Below, piece after piece: positions 1-13,599 of a DNA stretch of 64,000 nt. Location of the stretch: the NCBI RefSeq assembly GCF_000208745.1, contig NC_030858.1:5338026-5402025 (forward strand). Direction: 5' to 3'. Each line of letters starts with the position of its first letter. The first letter of the stretch is position 1. Below the pieces are notes generated by a model, which was not told where the DNA came from, searched no databases, and saw only the letters and a program-made list of their open reading frames with translations. The DNA comes from Theobroma cacao (taxonomy: Eukaryota > Streptophyta > Magnoliopsida > Malvales > Malvaceae). Both the position numbers and the translations under genes were made by a program.

Positions 1-1397
1 TAGTATATTTTATTTAATATTTAAATGTTATTATGATTCAAATATTAATAATTTTAATTAATTTTAACATTTAAAATATTTTTTATAATATATAATATAT
101 AAGTAATTTTTTAAAGTTATGAATGACATTTTAATCTTTATAATTTTTTGAAATTATTCCTTAACTAAGGAATAACTAATATCATATGAGGTGTTGGTAT
201 TAGTTATTTCTTAATTTTAACTTATTTTGAAGAATAATCATTTTAGATGAATGGTTATTCCTTGAAACAGGAACCAAACAAAGGAACATATGTTCCTTAA
301 GAATAGACCTCCGACCAAGCATGCTATTACTTTCTAAAGTAATTAACTAAATTCACAATTTAAAGCGATACTAATCTTTTTTTCATAAAATAGATATAAA
401 ATTTTATACAATATTTTAATTGAGAATAACATTTTCTCCCCCACACTACACTTTAACATATAGTATCACCCCTTTCTTTTTACATTATTAAACAACGGTC
501 AGACCATAACTTAGGCACTAAGAGTACGTTTGGTTGATAAAATAATCAAAAATAAAATAAAATAATTATTATATAAAAATAAAATTAAGTAAAAATAAAA
601 TAAAATAATTATTATATAATTTAATATGACAAATTGAATAAAGTACCATCCCTTTCTTTTTACATTATTAAACAACGATCAGACCATAACTTAGGCACTA
701 AGAGAAGGAAAAGAGGCTTTCAACAAACGTCAAGATTCGACTTATAATGATGCACTTTTCTTCTTTCAGAGTTTCGGTGCACCCAAAAGTATTAAAGTAA
801 CAATTACCAATGAGAGAGTTGGAAGCCTGAAGGTGTCCAATATTAATGTAAAAATAAGAAAAAAAAATTAACCACATTAATTATCACCATATATATGTCT
901 TCTAGAACGTTCACTTTACAACGTTGAAAACACGTCAGAAGTAAACGCTAGGTCTTGCAATCACCCGTATATAAAAAATTAAAAAGAATATTTCATTCGC
1001 ATGAGAATGACTTTGGATCTACTACATGGTGCTTTCTCATTTCCGTTTCAAAAAGGGATTTCCAATTTTAATGTAAAAATGGTAGTATATCCACAGTTAG
1101 CAGCCGCTTGATGCATCTGAATTTCATAACTGAAACAAAGTATAGTTTTGCTACTAGTTCCCATCTGCAGTATTTGATACCAAGTTCCAACATTTTCCTG
1201 GAATATTTGCACATCCAGAATGGCAGTGAGTGAAGAGTAAGCATCTTCTATGGTTTTATAATCTTTTGTGTCTTCTTGGTTCATTCCCCATATATACCTG
1301 CAAAAGAAAATTGAATATACAACCTTGCAGATATTAAATCACACATTTGGATAACTCTCTGTCGGCGCTAACTTCTGACATTGGGCATTTGCCCAAT
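1..1397. other. Left intergenic DNA and 3' flank of the golgin gene
   Basis: AT-rich DNA with no convincing coding region. It holds the 470-524/650-704 direct repeat listed separately. The segment just right of about 1050 probably includes the 3' untranslated region of the minus-strand golgin gene, whose stop codon is at 1398-1400. A 78-codon open frame at 1048-1284 on the minus strand resembles no family I know and lies where the 3' UTR is expected, so I do not call it a gene. Confidence 0.6.
470..704. repeat. 55-bp near-identical direct repeat flanking an AT-rich insert
   Basis: Bases 470-524 and 650-704 match over 55 bp with one difference visible (aacaacGgtc versus aacaacAatc region). 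The period is 180 bp. Between the copies lies AT-rich DNA beginning tacgtttggttgataaaa, a start typical of small plant DNA transposons. It also repeats aaaataattattatataa internally. The near identity implies a recent event. It is either a simple tandem duplication or an insertion with an unusually long flanking duplication. Confidence 0.8.
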
Positions 1398-4300
1398 TTA
1401 TGGTAAGTTAGGGTTGGCAAGACCCATAGATTCTGCAACTTCCCTAGCAGCTAAATTATCCGCTTGTTCCTACACACCACAATTAACACAATGATTAATG
1501 ATTGGTCTAGAGTTGGAAATAAAATTTTTCACACAAATAGTAATTTTGCCTTTTTGCTAGTGGATTCCTACAATTAACTATTCATAAGGTAATTGCGCAA
1601 ATGGTCAGATAACCTTACCTGAAGATGATGCAACAAGTACATCAAGAAGAGATGTACAAAGACCTGCATATTTGTCCCACACGGTTATTGTAGAATTTAT
1701 ATTCTTTCACATTATCCTTCTGTTAAGACATTTCTACAATGATGAGGTGAAACTAATCTTACAAGATAGAATAGCAAAATTATTCTAGCTGTTGGATATC
1801 GCCAAAGAAATCTTGTGGCCCTGACAGCCCCTGAATCCAGTAATTTTGCCGCCTTCTGTAACTGCACAAGGCAGTTGAAACACAAGAGTCAGAAAAAACA
1901 TATGGGATGGTAAGGTGGTTTTGGGATATAAGAGTGGGAAGACCTGTATGCTTGCAGTGGCCATGTGACGGTGATGCAAGGGAAGAGGCCTGCAATTATT
2001 AACTTGATAAGGAAATTTGAAAAGATCGAAAGCTAACACACAAGTAAATTAAGAAGAGGCAAAATATTCCTGCAGAGGGCCTGCCGAATATAGTAAGTGC
2101 AGCTAAAGAAAATGTATTCATTCTTGCTTCACATTTATTTACTTCATAAAAGTAATAGGAAGAAAGGATAGGTTGAAGGAAAGCCAAAAAGAATAATTCA
2201 ATCACAAATGTCAACACCTGAATATTGCATGAAGAGTGCTGTTGTAATTTGAAGGCATTACAACCCAAGAAGCAATGCGAGGACAATGACCAAGGTGTTA
2301 ACAAAAAATGAACTCCTATAGTTAAAAAGTGGATGATTCAGCCCACTACAGACTCACAAAGAATTTCTTTTCTTTTCTTCTTCTTCTTCTTCTTTTCCTT
2401 TTTCTCCCTTCATACGAAAGGATGAGAATTCAGATGATCTAACTGATCATAACAGCTACATTATATTGCACCTTTCTCTCATTGCGCTCAAGGTTGCAAC
2501 CCATGATGCTTTCCTTACAAAATATAAAATACTATGGGAATGTAAATATTTCAGGTTGCAAACCACAGCAATTAATTGCTGTATTTTACAGACAAGCTGC
2601 TAACATCCGCTAAATTATTTCATTCTTTTATCCGAAGGAGAGATGCATGTAAATAATCGTATCAGGTAATCTAATTGACCCACAACAACTGCACACTTAC
2701 AACAGTTAATGGTCCTGCAGAACATTTAAATTATAATAGATTCATATTCAATCAAATACAATAGAATTTAACAAATCACATGTTTCTGAAGAGGAAAATC
2801 AAATCTCAAAAAGGAGAAGGTAACGTATATTCTTTCTAGCTAATAAAATGTACATATCTCAATATGCTTAATAAAATGCTGAAACTTGCACAGAAAGGGT
2901 TCAAGGTTTCTAATCTAATAATAATAAAAAAAAAGCTTTAACATACTCTAGTGCTTTGATTTCAGTGTCTTCTTCCCAGGAAGATGATGCCCGACGAGGA
3001 ACCCTACTTCTTTCTACCTCAACCTGTTGAGTATAATGGTAGCATCACAGGCAAAACAAGGATATTTAATACCATTATTTATAACAACAAATAGTTGATA
3101 AGTCTTGCAGCACAGAAATCAATAAACCTGTGCTTCTTGAAGACGCTTTATTTCCTTCTCCAACTGGAACTCAGCCGCAGCTTTTTCACTAGCCATAGTT
3201 TCTAACTGTGTTTGCTTGTAGTACTGCATAATGGTGTACACACAAGAAGTCAGCACAAACAAATAGATGTTGCAAGAATAAGTAAAAAATAAAACTTAGT
3301 TTGTATTACCAATAGGTCAGTTAGTTCACGGTAGCGTTTCTCTAGCTCCATATGCTCCTGATAGAAGGCAACAGTATCATTCAAAACATAGGACAGAATG
3401 CACCATGAAGAAATACAGTATATAGATGCATAAACAAAACAACTGAACTGAATTCCATCATTCATTTTAGACAGGAGCAAGAAAATTTAAGACATTAGAT
3501 ATCAACAATAGCAACTCTGCGATACAGCTTCTACTTAGGGAATTTTCTCCTTAGTTGTCTGCATATTTTGATTAAAAAAATTATCTGGGGTGTCTTAGTA
3601 CAGCCTCAGGCATATGTCACGCTATAAATGTTCTCTACTACTAAAATTTTTCCGGAACCTTGGTCCTAAGGACTCAAATAAACTTCACGTGCATGACAAC
3701 TTTAAGAGAAGACCAAACAAATTCAAGTTACAAACACAGCAAGGACAGATTGTTCCGCAATGATCTGGCATGCACAGTAAGATCTGACAACTTTGAGAAG
3801 TCAGTTGAACCCAAACATACAAGAGAATTAAGACCATGTACAGCTGATATGCAGCTAGATAAAGCAGACAAGCAATAAAATTTAAGGCTTTACTAAGTTC
3901 AGCAGTCACTGTAATAAACACTGGCAGCTTATATGGCAACAATACTATCGATGAAGCTATAATCTCTTCATTTCTGATTAGTCCCATTTTGATTAAGATG
4001 TGTGAATGTATGTGTTTGAGTAAAGAAAGAAAAAAAGATGAACATATTTGAACAGTTACCTGGCGTGAATAATGCTCAGCATCCCTCTTCATGGCAGCCA
4101 TTTCAACCCTCATTTTCTGCACTTCAACCTGCAGCCAGACAAATTGGTCACAGAAAACAAATCCATATCAGCCAGTAAAAGTAATCAGAATAATCTTCTA
4201 TAATTCTACGATAAGAACAATTACAACTGTATTAAGAACAGAAAAACACTCGATACTTGCCTCCAATGAAGAGAGCTTGCTCTCGGCATCTCTTTGACCT

Positions 4301-7300
4301 TGGCGTGCACGCTCCACTTCCTCCTGCCAAGCCTGCATCTAATATCATCTTCTTTAAGTCCTTGCATGTCGTAATTACTACAGTTTCTGCTACAGCTAAA
4401 GGCTACAGATTATGCCTGCAACTAGAAATGCTTTTTAAACAGTTGAACTTCAGAATGTTCTTAATGATGTAGAAACCCACATCCAGTAGATTACATGATT
4501 GAGATCAAATTAGTAGGATGCCTTTTATTGCTAGAGTCTGGCTGCAAGGAAATGGTCCAAAAATGTCATTTACAAAATAGATTTCAAATAGTTACCACCT
4601 CATCACATTTACCTGAATCATTTGATTTGCTTCGTCTGGAGACTTCTTCTGTCCACGACGTGCACGAGCTTCCATATCTTGCAGTTCTTGGTTTAGAGTT
4701 GCACATTCAACCTGATACCATATCAGGTTAGTTTTAAGAGGCTTTACAATTCATATCTAGCTCAGTCAAAAGACAAACTTTCGCATAAACGAATGGTTAT
4801 CAATTTGTTTATATACCTCGAGAAGTGCCACCTTCTGCTCAAGCTCTGCAGCTTTTGTTGTCCTCTCATCTGCAACCCTCTGGACAAAGAAACAACAGCA
4901 ATTTACAATGCTTGATGAAATATACATAGCGGTCAAATGACAACATACACCTTACTTTGCTGAACAAGGAAGAAATACGAGCTTTGCCAAAAAAATTTAG
5001 TGATATTTTGAAATCCCAAACTGTAGATAACATACAAACTACAGGACAGACAGTTGATTTTTGAATCTAAAAGTAAATCAAACTAAGGAAGATATGGCTT
5101 CATAATGGTGAAACTTGTGGCACTAAACTCATCATTTAGAGCAATTCAAAACAAGTTTAGCAACTACGAACAATATGTGATAAATTTTTATAGCTTCAGT
5201 ACAACAGTTGGCAGAAAACTACTAGATTAGTAAATATGAAACTGAAAAAGAGAAGTCAAAGTGCCTTTGAGATTACTGTATCCTGATAACCAAATTCATT
5301 TGGATTGCCTTTTTTTTGCCACTTCAGCATTCCATGTTTTCTCAAATAAAGAGTAGTGGTAAATAAGATTGTGCAGGTATACCAGGCTTACACATCATAC
5401 TGTAACACCAGAATCCCAAGAATTCAGAACACAAACATCCAATATACCATTCCAATCACATGCTTCCGTTGTCAAAAAAAGAAGTGCCAAACAAAAAAAA
5501 ATTATTATAAAAATGTAATATGTTAGCCAATGATAGTTTTATTATATAATCATATTTAGCATCCAAAAAATTGACATAACTTCACCAAACAGATATTAAT
5601 GCAAAATTTCCACCATATCAAGGCAATAACTGAACCAACTGATATCTACTTAGAAAAGCATCAGCAAAAGGCTTATATTATATTCAACTCAAAATTGTAT
5701 TGAATATGCAATTCTTCATTACTCAATTATCAAGCAAAACAAGAATATTATGCATGCCACTTAGGAGCTGATTTTTGTCATGAAATCAGAAACAAAGAAT
5801 CCTTACATTACCTGGATCCTAGCAAGAGCTGTGGATGCCTCAACAGCTCGATGCTCCAATTCCACTTCCCTTTCCATGGCAGCCTTTTCCATAAAAAAAT
5901 AGAGATTATTAGAGTGCAAGATAACAACAACAGATTAATAAATAAAATAAATGTTCCAAGTATAGACCATTTTAGTAGCATTATGGGCTGCACGTTCTTC
6001 TTCTGCTCTCCTTTCTGCGGAAGCCAGCTCCTCACGTAGGGCCTAAGAAGAAGCATAGAAATAATTTAACAAGGTCATAATGAAACAATAATTTATGTGT
6101 TTGTATGTGTGTGTGTTGAGTAAATACACATGCATGTGCAAGGATATGATAACAATCTAATTTAAAATCGTAAAAGAAAGAAAGGATCAATTAGTTTACC
6201 TGCATCATCCTTGTCTCTGTTAATTCCCTGTTTCTCATAATAGACTCCATATTTGCCTGATGGTATGCAATCAAAAGTTTTAACAAACATCAGATAATCA
6301 AAAGATGCAAGTCAAGAACTCATATTGATTATCCGTAGAAGAGAGGGAAAATGTCTAAATGTAGAGGTAAAAATAAAGGAGTATATAGTAACTAAAAAGA
6401 GTGAAACAAAAGCAGACATGCATATTACAATTTGCTTAGGTTTGTTGCAGCAATGAGCAGACATGCATGATAAAACCTAAAAAGCTTATAGTAAACTCAT
6501 GAATGAGCTGAGTTTTGTTATAACAGACATAAAATAAGCTCTTTAAGTATTCTATCATGACAAAAGCATGAATAACAGAAGTAAGTGGCAGGATCTATAT
6601 CTTTTTATTTAGCTTATAAAGCTCTTAATTGTCAGATCTACAGAATCTGTTGTAATAGGAATTATCACTTTTAAAATAAACCACATAAATCCACCCACCA
6701 AATCAAACAATTTATAGCCACAATGTATATTGCATGCTTGACAATTGTTGCAGTGATTATTTCAGTTGGTAATAAGGTCTTCTAGAACATAATTTCAAAT
6801 TAGAAATTAAAAATATTACTTTAGATGAAGTACTAAGTAGAGACCACATTTATGTAAGATATAGCATTTTGGGAAAAGAGGGGCTAGATAATCAACAATA
6901 ACTGAATATAGTTCTAGAGTCAAACCTGCACTGATGCCAGATTTCCTTCTGATAAAGCAGCTTGTTTCTTAAGTGCATCCAGTGAATTGGCAAGTGCCTC
7001 AATCTCAGAGTTCTTTGCCGCCAAAGCCTCAAGCATATTTGACTCTACCCTTGTTACTTCACTCTTAGATACAGATAAATCTTGCTGTAGTTGTTTTATA
7101 CGAGCCTCATAAGATTTACTCAGCTCTCTCTGTCAAGGGAGCAATTTAGTATTAAAAAAGTACTTCAACAGCATTCATGACAAGCATAACTATAACTTGA
7201 AAATTGATCCAAAAGGAGAAAAGGGAAAGAATGATTTACCTCAGCAATTAGAAGCTCCTCAAGCTGTGCGTTCTCAGATTTATATTCTTGAAGACGGGAT

Positions 7301-10300
7301 GAAAGTCCAGCACAAACCTGGGAATCAGTGTAGAACAATTTGGTATAAATACCAATATACAAATTTAGGAAACAAAGAGAAAGAAAGGGGAAAAAATGCA
7401 GAAGTCTAATCTGTGAGCGATTACTTAGAAGGAGGTATAAAAACACTCCCGATCTTTCGCAAGTTCAGCTGATTCAATTTAAAACTTACTCTTTTTATGA
7501 AAACAATTTTTTTGAACAAGATTATTCTTCCAAGCATTTGACAGAATTATTCTCAAGTTTCTGCCTAATTGCTGGATGAACACATTTATGATTCAGATCA
7601 ATTATGTACTAAATGCACTAAAAGCATAAAAAATAAATAACAGCAAAATAGATGCTTACATAACCCATTAACAGACTTCAAAAAAAAGAAACAAATATTG
7701 ACAGTTTCAACGCAAGAGTGCAGCTTGTTCTGATTAATAACAAAATTATATAGAGGACACTCCATTATATGCCATCCCACTCACGTATCCCTTATGGTCG
7801 GTTACTGAACTCTTCTTCTTTAAGAGCAGTACATAAGAATGATGCTCACTTCTTCATATACAATTTAGTCTCAATATTCTTCTGAAAAAGAAACACCAAT
7901 AAATTCAGAGAGCTTACCCGAGCTAGTCTTGCCTCTTTTGATTGACCAGTGGGATTTGTAGTTTTAAGCAGTCCTTGAGCCTAGAAAAAAACTAAAGGAC
8001 TAGTGAATAAAGCATTTAGATGGAAGACACAGGAGAAGATTCAAGGAATCAACTATAATTTCAGCTTGTGTATATTTGTCACCTCATCAAGTTGGTCCTG
8101 GACTTTCATTGCAGGAGTATCAGCTTTTTGCTCTTGTGGCTTCATTTGATTCACAGGAGTTTCAACTTTAACATCATCTTCTTTTACTTGAGCTTCAGTG
8201 TTAACAGGAGAATCAGAAACTACAGGTTGTGACCTCTCTTGGTCAGTCTTCATAGGAACATCTGCACTTTCAAAATCAATGTTTTGGCCACCATTGGCTA
8301 AATAATCTTCACTAACAACCTCCATTTCTTTGGCAGCTAAAGGTGAAGAAGGTTGCTCTGCATGAACATCAGAAGCATTCTCATTGAGAAGCTCGCCATT
8401 TGAAGTTGACAATGAAGCTTCTGCATTGCTAACAATTGCAGAGATTTCTTCCTGATCAGCATCACGTATAACCACATTGGTTTCCAATGGTTCAGAAGGA
8501 ATTCTAGCGGTATCTTTCTCACTGCTGCTGTACTGCTCACTACTTGTCTGGACCAAAGACTTAGCAATAGGGTTTCCCTCATTGTCAGAAGAAAAAGTAC
8601 CCTTATCTTTATCAGGTGTTATGCCTGATTGTAATACTTTTGAACTTGTTTGTTCACGTACAGTATCACTAGGTTTCGGAGATTTAGTTGCAGAAAGTCT
8701 TTTTTGAGCCTGCAAACAAGTAAAATCATAAAATGAAATTTATTTTTATAAAATATTACTTAAAATGAATATACTTAAAACTAATCTGAGGTTGTATGCT
8801 TGTAATACCTTTGTCCTTGACTTTGTCTCTTTTGCTGAAGAACCTAGCACATTAGAAGCTTTTACAATTAGAAGCTTTTACAATTAGAAGGGGGGGATAA
8901 AAATGTGTCTATGAGACTGAGATAGGGTGAGAAAGAGAGAGAGAAGCAGATATTGCAAGTCAAAGAGCAAAATAGAAGATAGCTCGGTGTTATTACAATA
9001 AGCCTCTTAGACAAGAATAAAAGACTTCAATAAGATTTTATTTTTCACCTCAGAATTCAAGCTGATGTTATAATTTTCTGGTTTTTTATATTTTTATTCA
9101 ACAAATTACCAGATTCTGATTACCATGAAGCTTGACATATCCAATTTTCACCTCTTCAGGGAAGAAAATTCAAGTTAGATTTCTCTTCTTCTCAACCATG
9201 CATCAAGTTCCAAATAAAATTTCACTTTAATTTCCAGCAGAAATGGAAAAGGAGCGCATCAAAAATCCTGCATATTGTTATTAAGTTCAGCCAAACTTTA
9301 ATATTCAAGGCAATTTTTGTATTGGTGCAATCAAGGCAATTTTTTTATTGGTGCCAATAGATAATAAATGACTAGTAAAAATTACTAACCTAAGGTTCAC
9401 GTAAGGATGGTCCTAAAAAGAATATCTATTTATATTGATTTTATCTGACTAAGCAAATGACCCAATATGAGATGGCCAGTCTAATTGCTACTGAGGCATA
9501 ATCTCATAATAAACCAACAGACTTTTATAACTTAAGTCTTGCTATTAGACTAACTCTCTGTTGATATAACCATGAATAGGAAATTGAAGCACATAGACAC
9601 CAAACTACGTCTTTAACATTGATTTACAAATGAAAATAATCCCTAGATTTTGAAGTATCCTCACCTTGTGACTGAGAATCAGATTGCTCCTCTGACAGTT
9701 CACTAACAACCAGCTTTGCTCTTCGATCTACAACTTCAAATAAATCTGGCCCAAAATACTTCCTTCAATTATTATCAAATCACAGAAAAGGAAATGTGAA
9801 TGCTAATTTTACTGATGGATAGCAAGCATTGCCTGGAGGAATAGGAAAATATTGAAAAATAAAGAGTAAGAGCGTGTGATAAGTCTTTAGAGACTTTTTG
9901 CAGAAGTGCTAAATGTTCAGACCACATCAATATTACCCCTTGCATACCTTTATATTGACCTTTTATACAGAATATTTAAATACAAAAAGGAACAAAAACA
10001 TTGCAGCAAAATTTGTATGAAAAATCAACATCCAACAGACAAAATAGATGAAGAAGATTTATGAACCTGTTGCCAACCAACAAATGCAGGGACTTTCTGA
10101 TACAAACTCCCTAAAGCAGGCCTCAAGATTCAAATAAAAACCAATAGTTTTAGTTTGAAATTTTTATTTGTCCATGAAAAGAAAAATTTTGGGACTTCCA
10201 AGTAACATTGATATTCTCTAACATGGATGAAAACTAACTTCCCCTACAACAGATTTAGAACTACTGGAACAGCATCAAAACCAACCCCCTAATACAGAGT

Positions 10301-11170
10301 CCTAGCATTCACAATATTAAAGCTATCTATTAGATATTGCACTACTTAATACTAGACAACTAATCAAGATTTCTCATCTAAATTTCTCAACACTATACAA
10401 TGGCCATAATAGACCAGCAAATAAACTGCAGATGGTACTTGGACTCAGAATTCCATCACAAGTAACACTCAAAAAAGAACCAATAACAACAAGAATTACA
10501 ATATCCATCCCACAATGTCAATTCCATCCAGCTGTCATTTTGCCATCAAATGTTTGTTTACACCAACCCAACAACATCAATTGAACTGTTGCTTACTGCA
10601 AATAGACTCCTGGAATTGGCATTACCAAGAATAGCCAATAATTAAGAAAACTAGGATCCAGATTGCACACTCCAAAATCTAACAAAAGCAAATTCCCTTC
10701 CAGACAGGCAACTAGTAATTCTAAATTTTCTCAAAGGAGTAAACATGCCATAGTCCCTCATAACATTTCTAAAGTAAGCTTAACTGGGGTTCAGTATTTA
10801 CTTCAAATTGTGTCAAATACGATATCAGATAACTCCAATGCAAAAAAAAAAAAAAATCTATCTTATAATTTTAAGGGGGGGAAGGGGGAACTAAAATCTC
10901 CTTGCCTTTTAGATTATATCAAGCTAATCACCAGCAATTTACAAGTAATTCCAAAAGCAGACAAATAAAAATTAAACTAAGCGACCTAATCCATTCAAAT
11001 CTCACGTTTATTCCTACTCCATTATGATTTAATAATTCAAAGCTTTAGATCAAGCATTCAAAATTCAATTAAGAACTTCAAGGTCGAAAAATAAAAAACA
11101 AAAAAACTTAGGTTGCAATAAATTGAAAGAGAAGAGCCACACCTTCGGCTGCTTTAAGCCACGAAGCCAT
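1398..11170 (-). CDS. GC1: Golgin candidate 1 (GC1): Golgi-anchored coiled-coil protein
   Basis: Long coiled-coil golgin held in Golgi membranes by its C-terminus, expected to act in vesicle tethering or Golgi structure. I read 21 coding exons: 11143-11170, 9665-9745, 8809-8843, 8083-8709, 7918-7980, 7240-7317, 6926-7129, 6200-6256, 5968-6042, 5812-5883, 4817-4879, 4613-4711, 4261-4332, 4060-4128, 3310-3357, 3128-3223, 2947-3023, 1944-1989, 1763-1861, 1619-1663, 1398-1469. They total 2106 bp (701 aa), in frame throughout; Arabidopsis GC1 is close to 707 aa. The start MASWLKAAE plus DLFEVVDRRAK is the family's N-terminus. A variable acidic region (large exon 8083-8709) is followed by heptad-rich coiled coil from about residue 270 to 620. 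The hydrophobic anchor RIILLFYLVFVHLFLMYLL lies near residues 656-674. The intron at 4129-4260 has a GC donor. The identity rests on residue-level similarity to remembered Arabidopsis At2g19950. Confidence 0.95.
2366..2402. repeat. CTT microsatellite in a golgin intron
   Basis: Run of ctt/ttc triplets inside the intron between the exons at 1944-1989 and 2947-3023. On the sense (minus) strand it is purine-rich GAA. It lies outside coding sequence. Confidence 0.8.
4129..4260 (-). other. GC-AG intron of the golgin gene
   Basis: On the minus strand the upstream exon ends TTGGAG and the intron begins GCAAGTATCG; it ends TGCAG before GTTGAAGTG. Splicing at GC keeps the frame and gives SSLE followed by VEVQKMRVEM, matching the family. 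The nearest GT (four bases further on) would shift the frame. The strong AG|GCAAGT context is the usual one for GC donors. Confidence 0.85.
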
Positions 11171-12017
11171 TGGTTATGCCTTATGAATCTGGAAGAAAAT
11201 CGTGCCCTAGAGATGGATCCACGGAGCTTCCATGCACCGGCGAGTGAGATTATCAGACGGCGTCAGTGAAATTCAGCGTAGCTATAATGAAATGGTAACG
11301 AGCTAGATCTCTGCTATGATCAAGAGCGCGATGGTCTCTTATCAAAATGAAAATATTATTGGAAATTCTGGAATAGCGTTTGAGCTTTTTTATAATATTA
11401 ACCTTTTTTTAATTTTAAGATGTGCTAAAGATGCCGTTTCTGCAGTTTTTTCGTTACAGGAAGCCTATTATTATTCCAAAATTAAAAATAAAAATGTCGT
11501 TGAAGACACAGTGGTTAGTTACGGAGTACACTGCAAGTAAACTTGATTAATGATAATTGGATTTTGTATTATAATTTTTAAAATAAAATGATTAATTGAT
11601 GATGATCACGTGGCATCAAGAGCATGATATTAAAGATACTTCGCGCATCTGGACCGTCCAGTACTGATCCTCCGCTCCACCGCCATACTCCCGGTTCTTA
11701 TCATCTACAAGTAAGTTTATCGAAGCATTTTTGTTTTTTATTTTTTAACCATTTCACATTCACAATCATTTTCTTGTTACTTTTACTGCCTGATGATTTA
11801 TGTTTTCGAAAGTAAAAATAAATAACACACTTAGATGTACAAACAAATTACAAATAAATTATATAATTTTTAAATAATAAAATTATTAATTCTACTGTTT
11901 TATTAAGTCACTGTATTATAATTGATTTTATAATTAATTATTTGTTTCATTTTTAATTAATTATAGAATTTTTTTTTTACCTTCTATCTTTATGTTATTT
12001 TTAAGGGGAACAAATAA

Positions 12018-12540
12018 TAAGCAAATAGTATAAACAAATGTCAAAATCTGAATTTAGTTTTTCTATTATCTCAAACTCAATTATGTGGTTTAGTCTTTTT
12101 ATTCGAATATTTTAATGAGTTTATTTTTAATATTTTTATTAAAAATCAATTTAAATATAATTGATAACATTATTAAGATTTTACAATTAATTTAAACCAC
12201 CTAACTTTTTTGTTTGACTTGAATTTTTTTATCATGTAACCCACATTTATAAAAAAATATATATATTTTTTTAAAATTTTAAAAAATATATTATTTATTA
12301 TCCAATTGAAATAAATATGATGTTTTTTAGGCTCAAAAGCACTAAGTAATCAAAAATTTAATCTACCTTAACATATCAAGTTATCATCAAAACACTACAT
12401 TAAACAAAATTTTAACATTGTTATTAATTGTTTGTAAATCATCTTTTAATAAAAATTCAGAGATTAAATTAAAAATAGAATTATTAAAACTGTCAAATTA
12501 AGATAATAAAAAGATTAAATTCAAGCTTTGACCAATAAGC
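12018..12540. repeat. Possible short inverted-repeat element (MITE-like)
   Basis: The left part (caaaatctgaatttagtt, then ttctattatctcaa) resembles the reverse complement of the right part near 12480-12540 (aagcttgaatttaatc, then ttattatcttaat). The arms are diverged and AT-rich, so chance similarity cannot be excluded by eye. No coding capacity. Confidence 0.35.
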
Positions 12541-13599
12541 AAAAAGAGTAACATGTATCATTGATCATCTATCAATCTTAATTCTATGTTCTAACTTCAA
12601 ATAACAGGTCAAAAAGTTTATTTTAGTATTTTTCATATACTTATTTTTCTTATATGAATACTTGTGAAATTTGTTGGACAACAATGGTAGTCATTTTAAT
12701 TTCCCTATTGTAGTGTTTTTTTTTTTTCTTTTTGGAAAAACTTAGGCTCATCAAATGCTTATTAGATAGATTAAGATGAAATTCTAGTCATCAGGCTACT
12801 TAAGATCAAATGCTTCCATTTTATGTATAGAAAGAGTGCTTCGAAGGTGGTACATCGTCCTTATGTGAGTGAGCAAGCTTAAGGTTTGGCGCCATAGTTT
12901 TCAAAAGGACAGGCTTCAGCCCATCTAGAATGTTGTTCTCTAATTTTGTTGTCTTCTTAGAGACCCATTTACTAAGGCCCTTGATTTGAAGCTCCAAATT
13001 CATTATTTTTTAAAATTTAAATAATGGATACGGTCAAAATTTATTAATTAATTTGATACGATAAATCAAATTTACCATCTATTTTTGAATAAATGTAATT
13101 TTATTATTTCATTTTTTAATTTGGTTTATCAAAAATTAAACATATTTTGCTGAATATTCTTTTGTATCATTACCTAATATTTAAATAATAAAAATAGATG
13201 TACTGGTTCCCAGTATATTTCTTTTTGTTTTTTCCTTTGGGTAATTCTTAGCTGTGATTGACACTAGGTTGAATCTGGTTGAGTTGAATGCAACATATAC
13301 TAGTTATTTATTTATTTATCTCGAAAGAAGATAATTTTTCACGGAAGACAATTTTTTGATGATCACTCGACATCCTAGTCTGAACTCTGAAACCATACTT
13401 TACAAGGAATTTAGGGAGGGTGTTGACAAAAACTAAGGTAATAAACAGTACATTCATCCAATCCAACCTCGGTCTGTCTGGTGTCTGGACAGGGTTGGGA
13501 TGGATCTTTGCTTGTTGGACTAGACCTTACACATTGCCCAGTCCTATGTTACTGTCTTAATTACTTAAGACTTAGTTTGGTTGGTGTTTTTACATTTAA

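Noticed and set aside
12821..13003. A 60-codon minus-strand frame with plausible protein composition
   Set aside because: No family resemblance, no splice partners and surrounded by repeats; too short to support as a gene or pseudogene.
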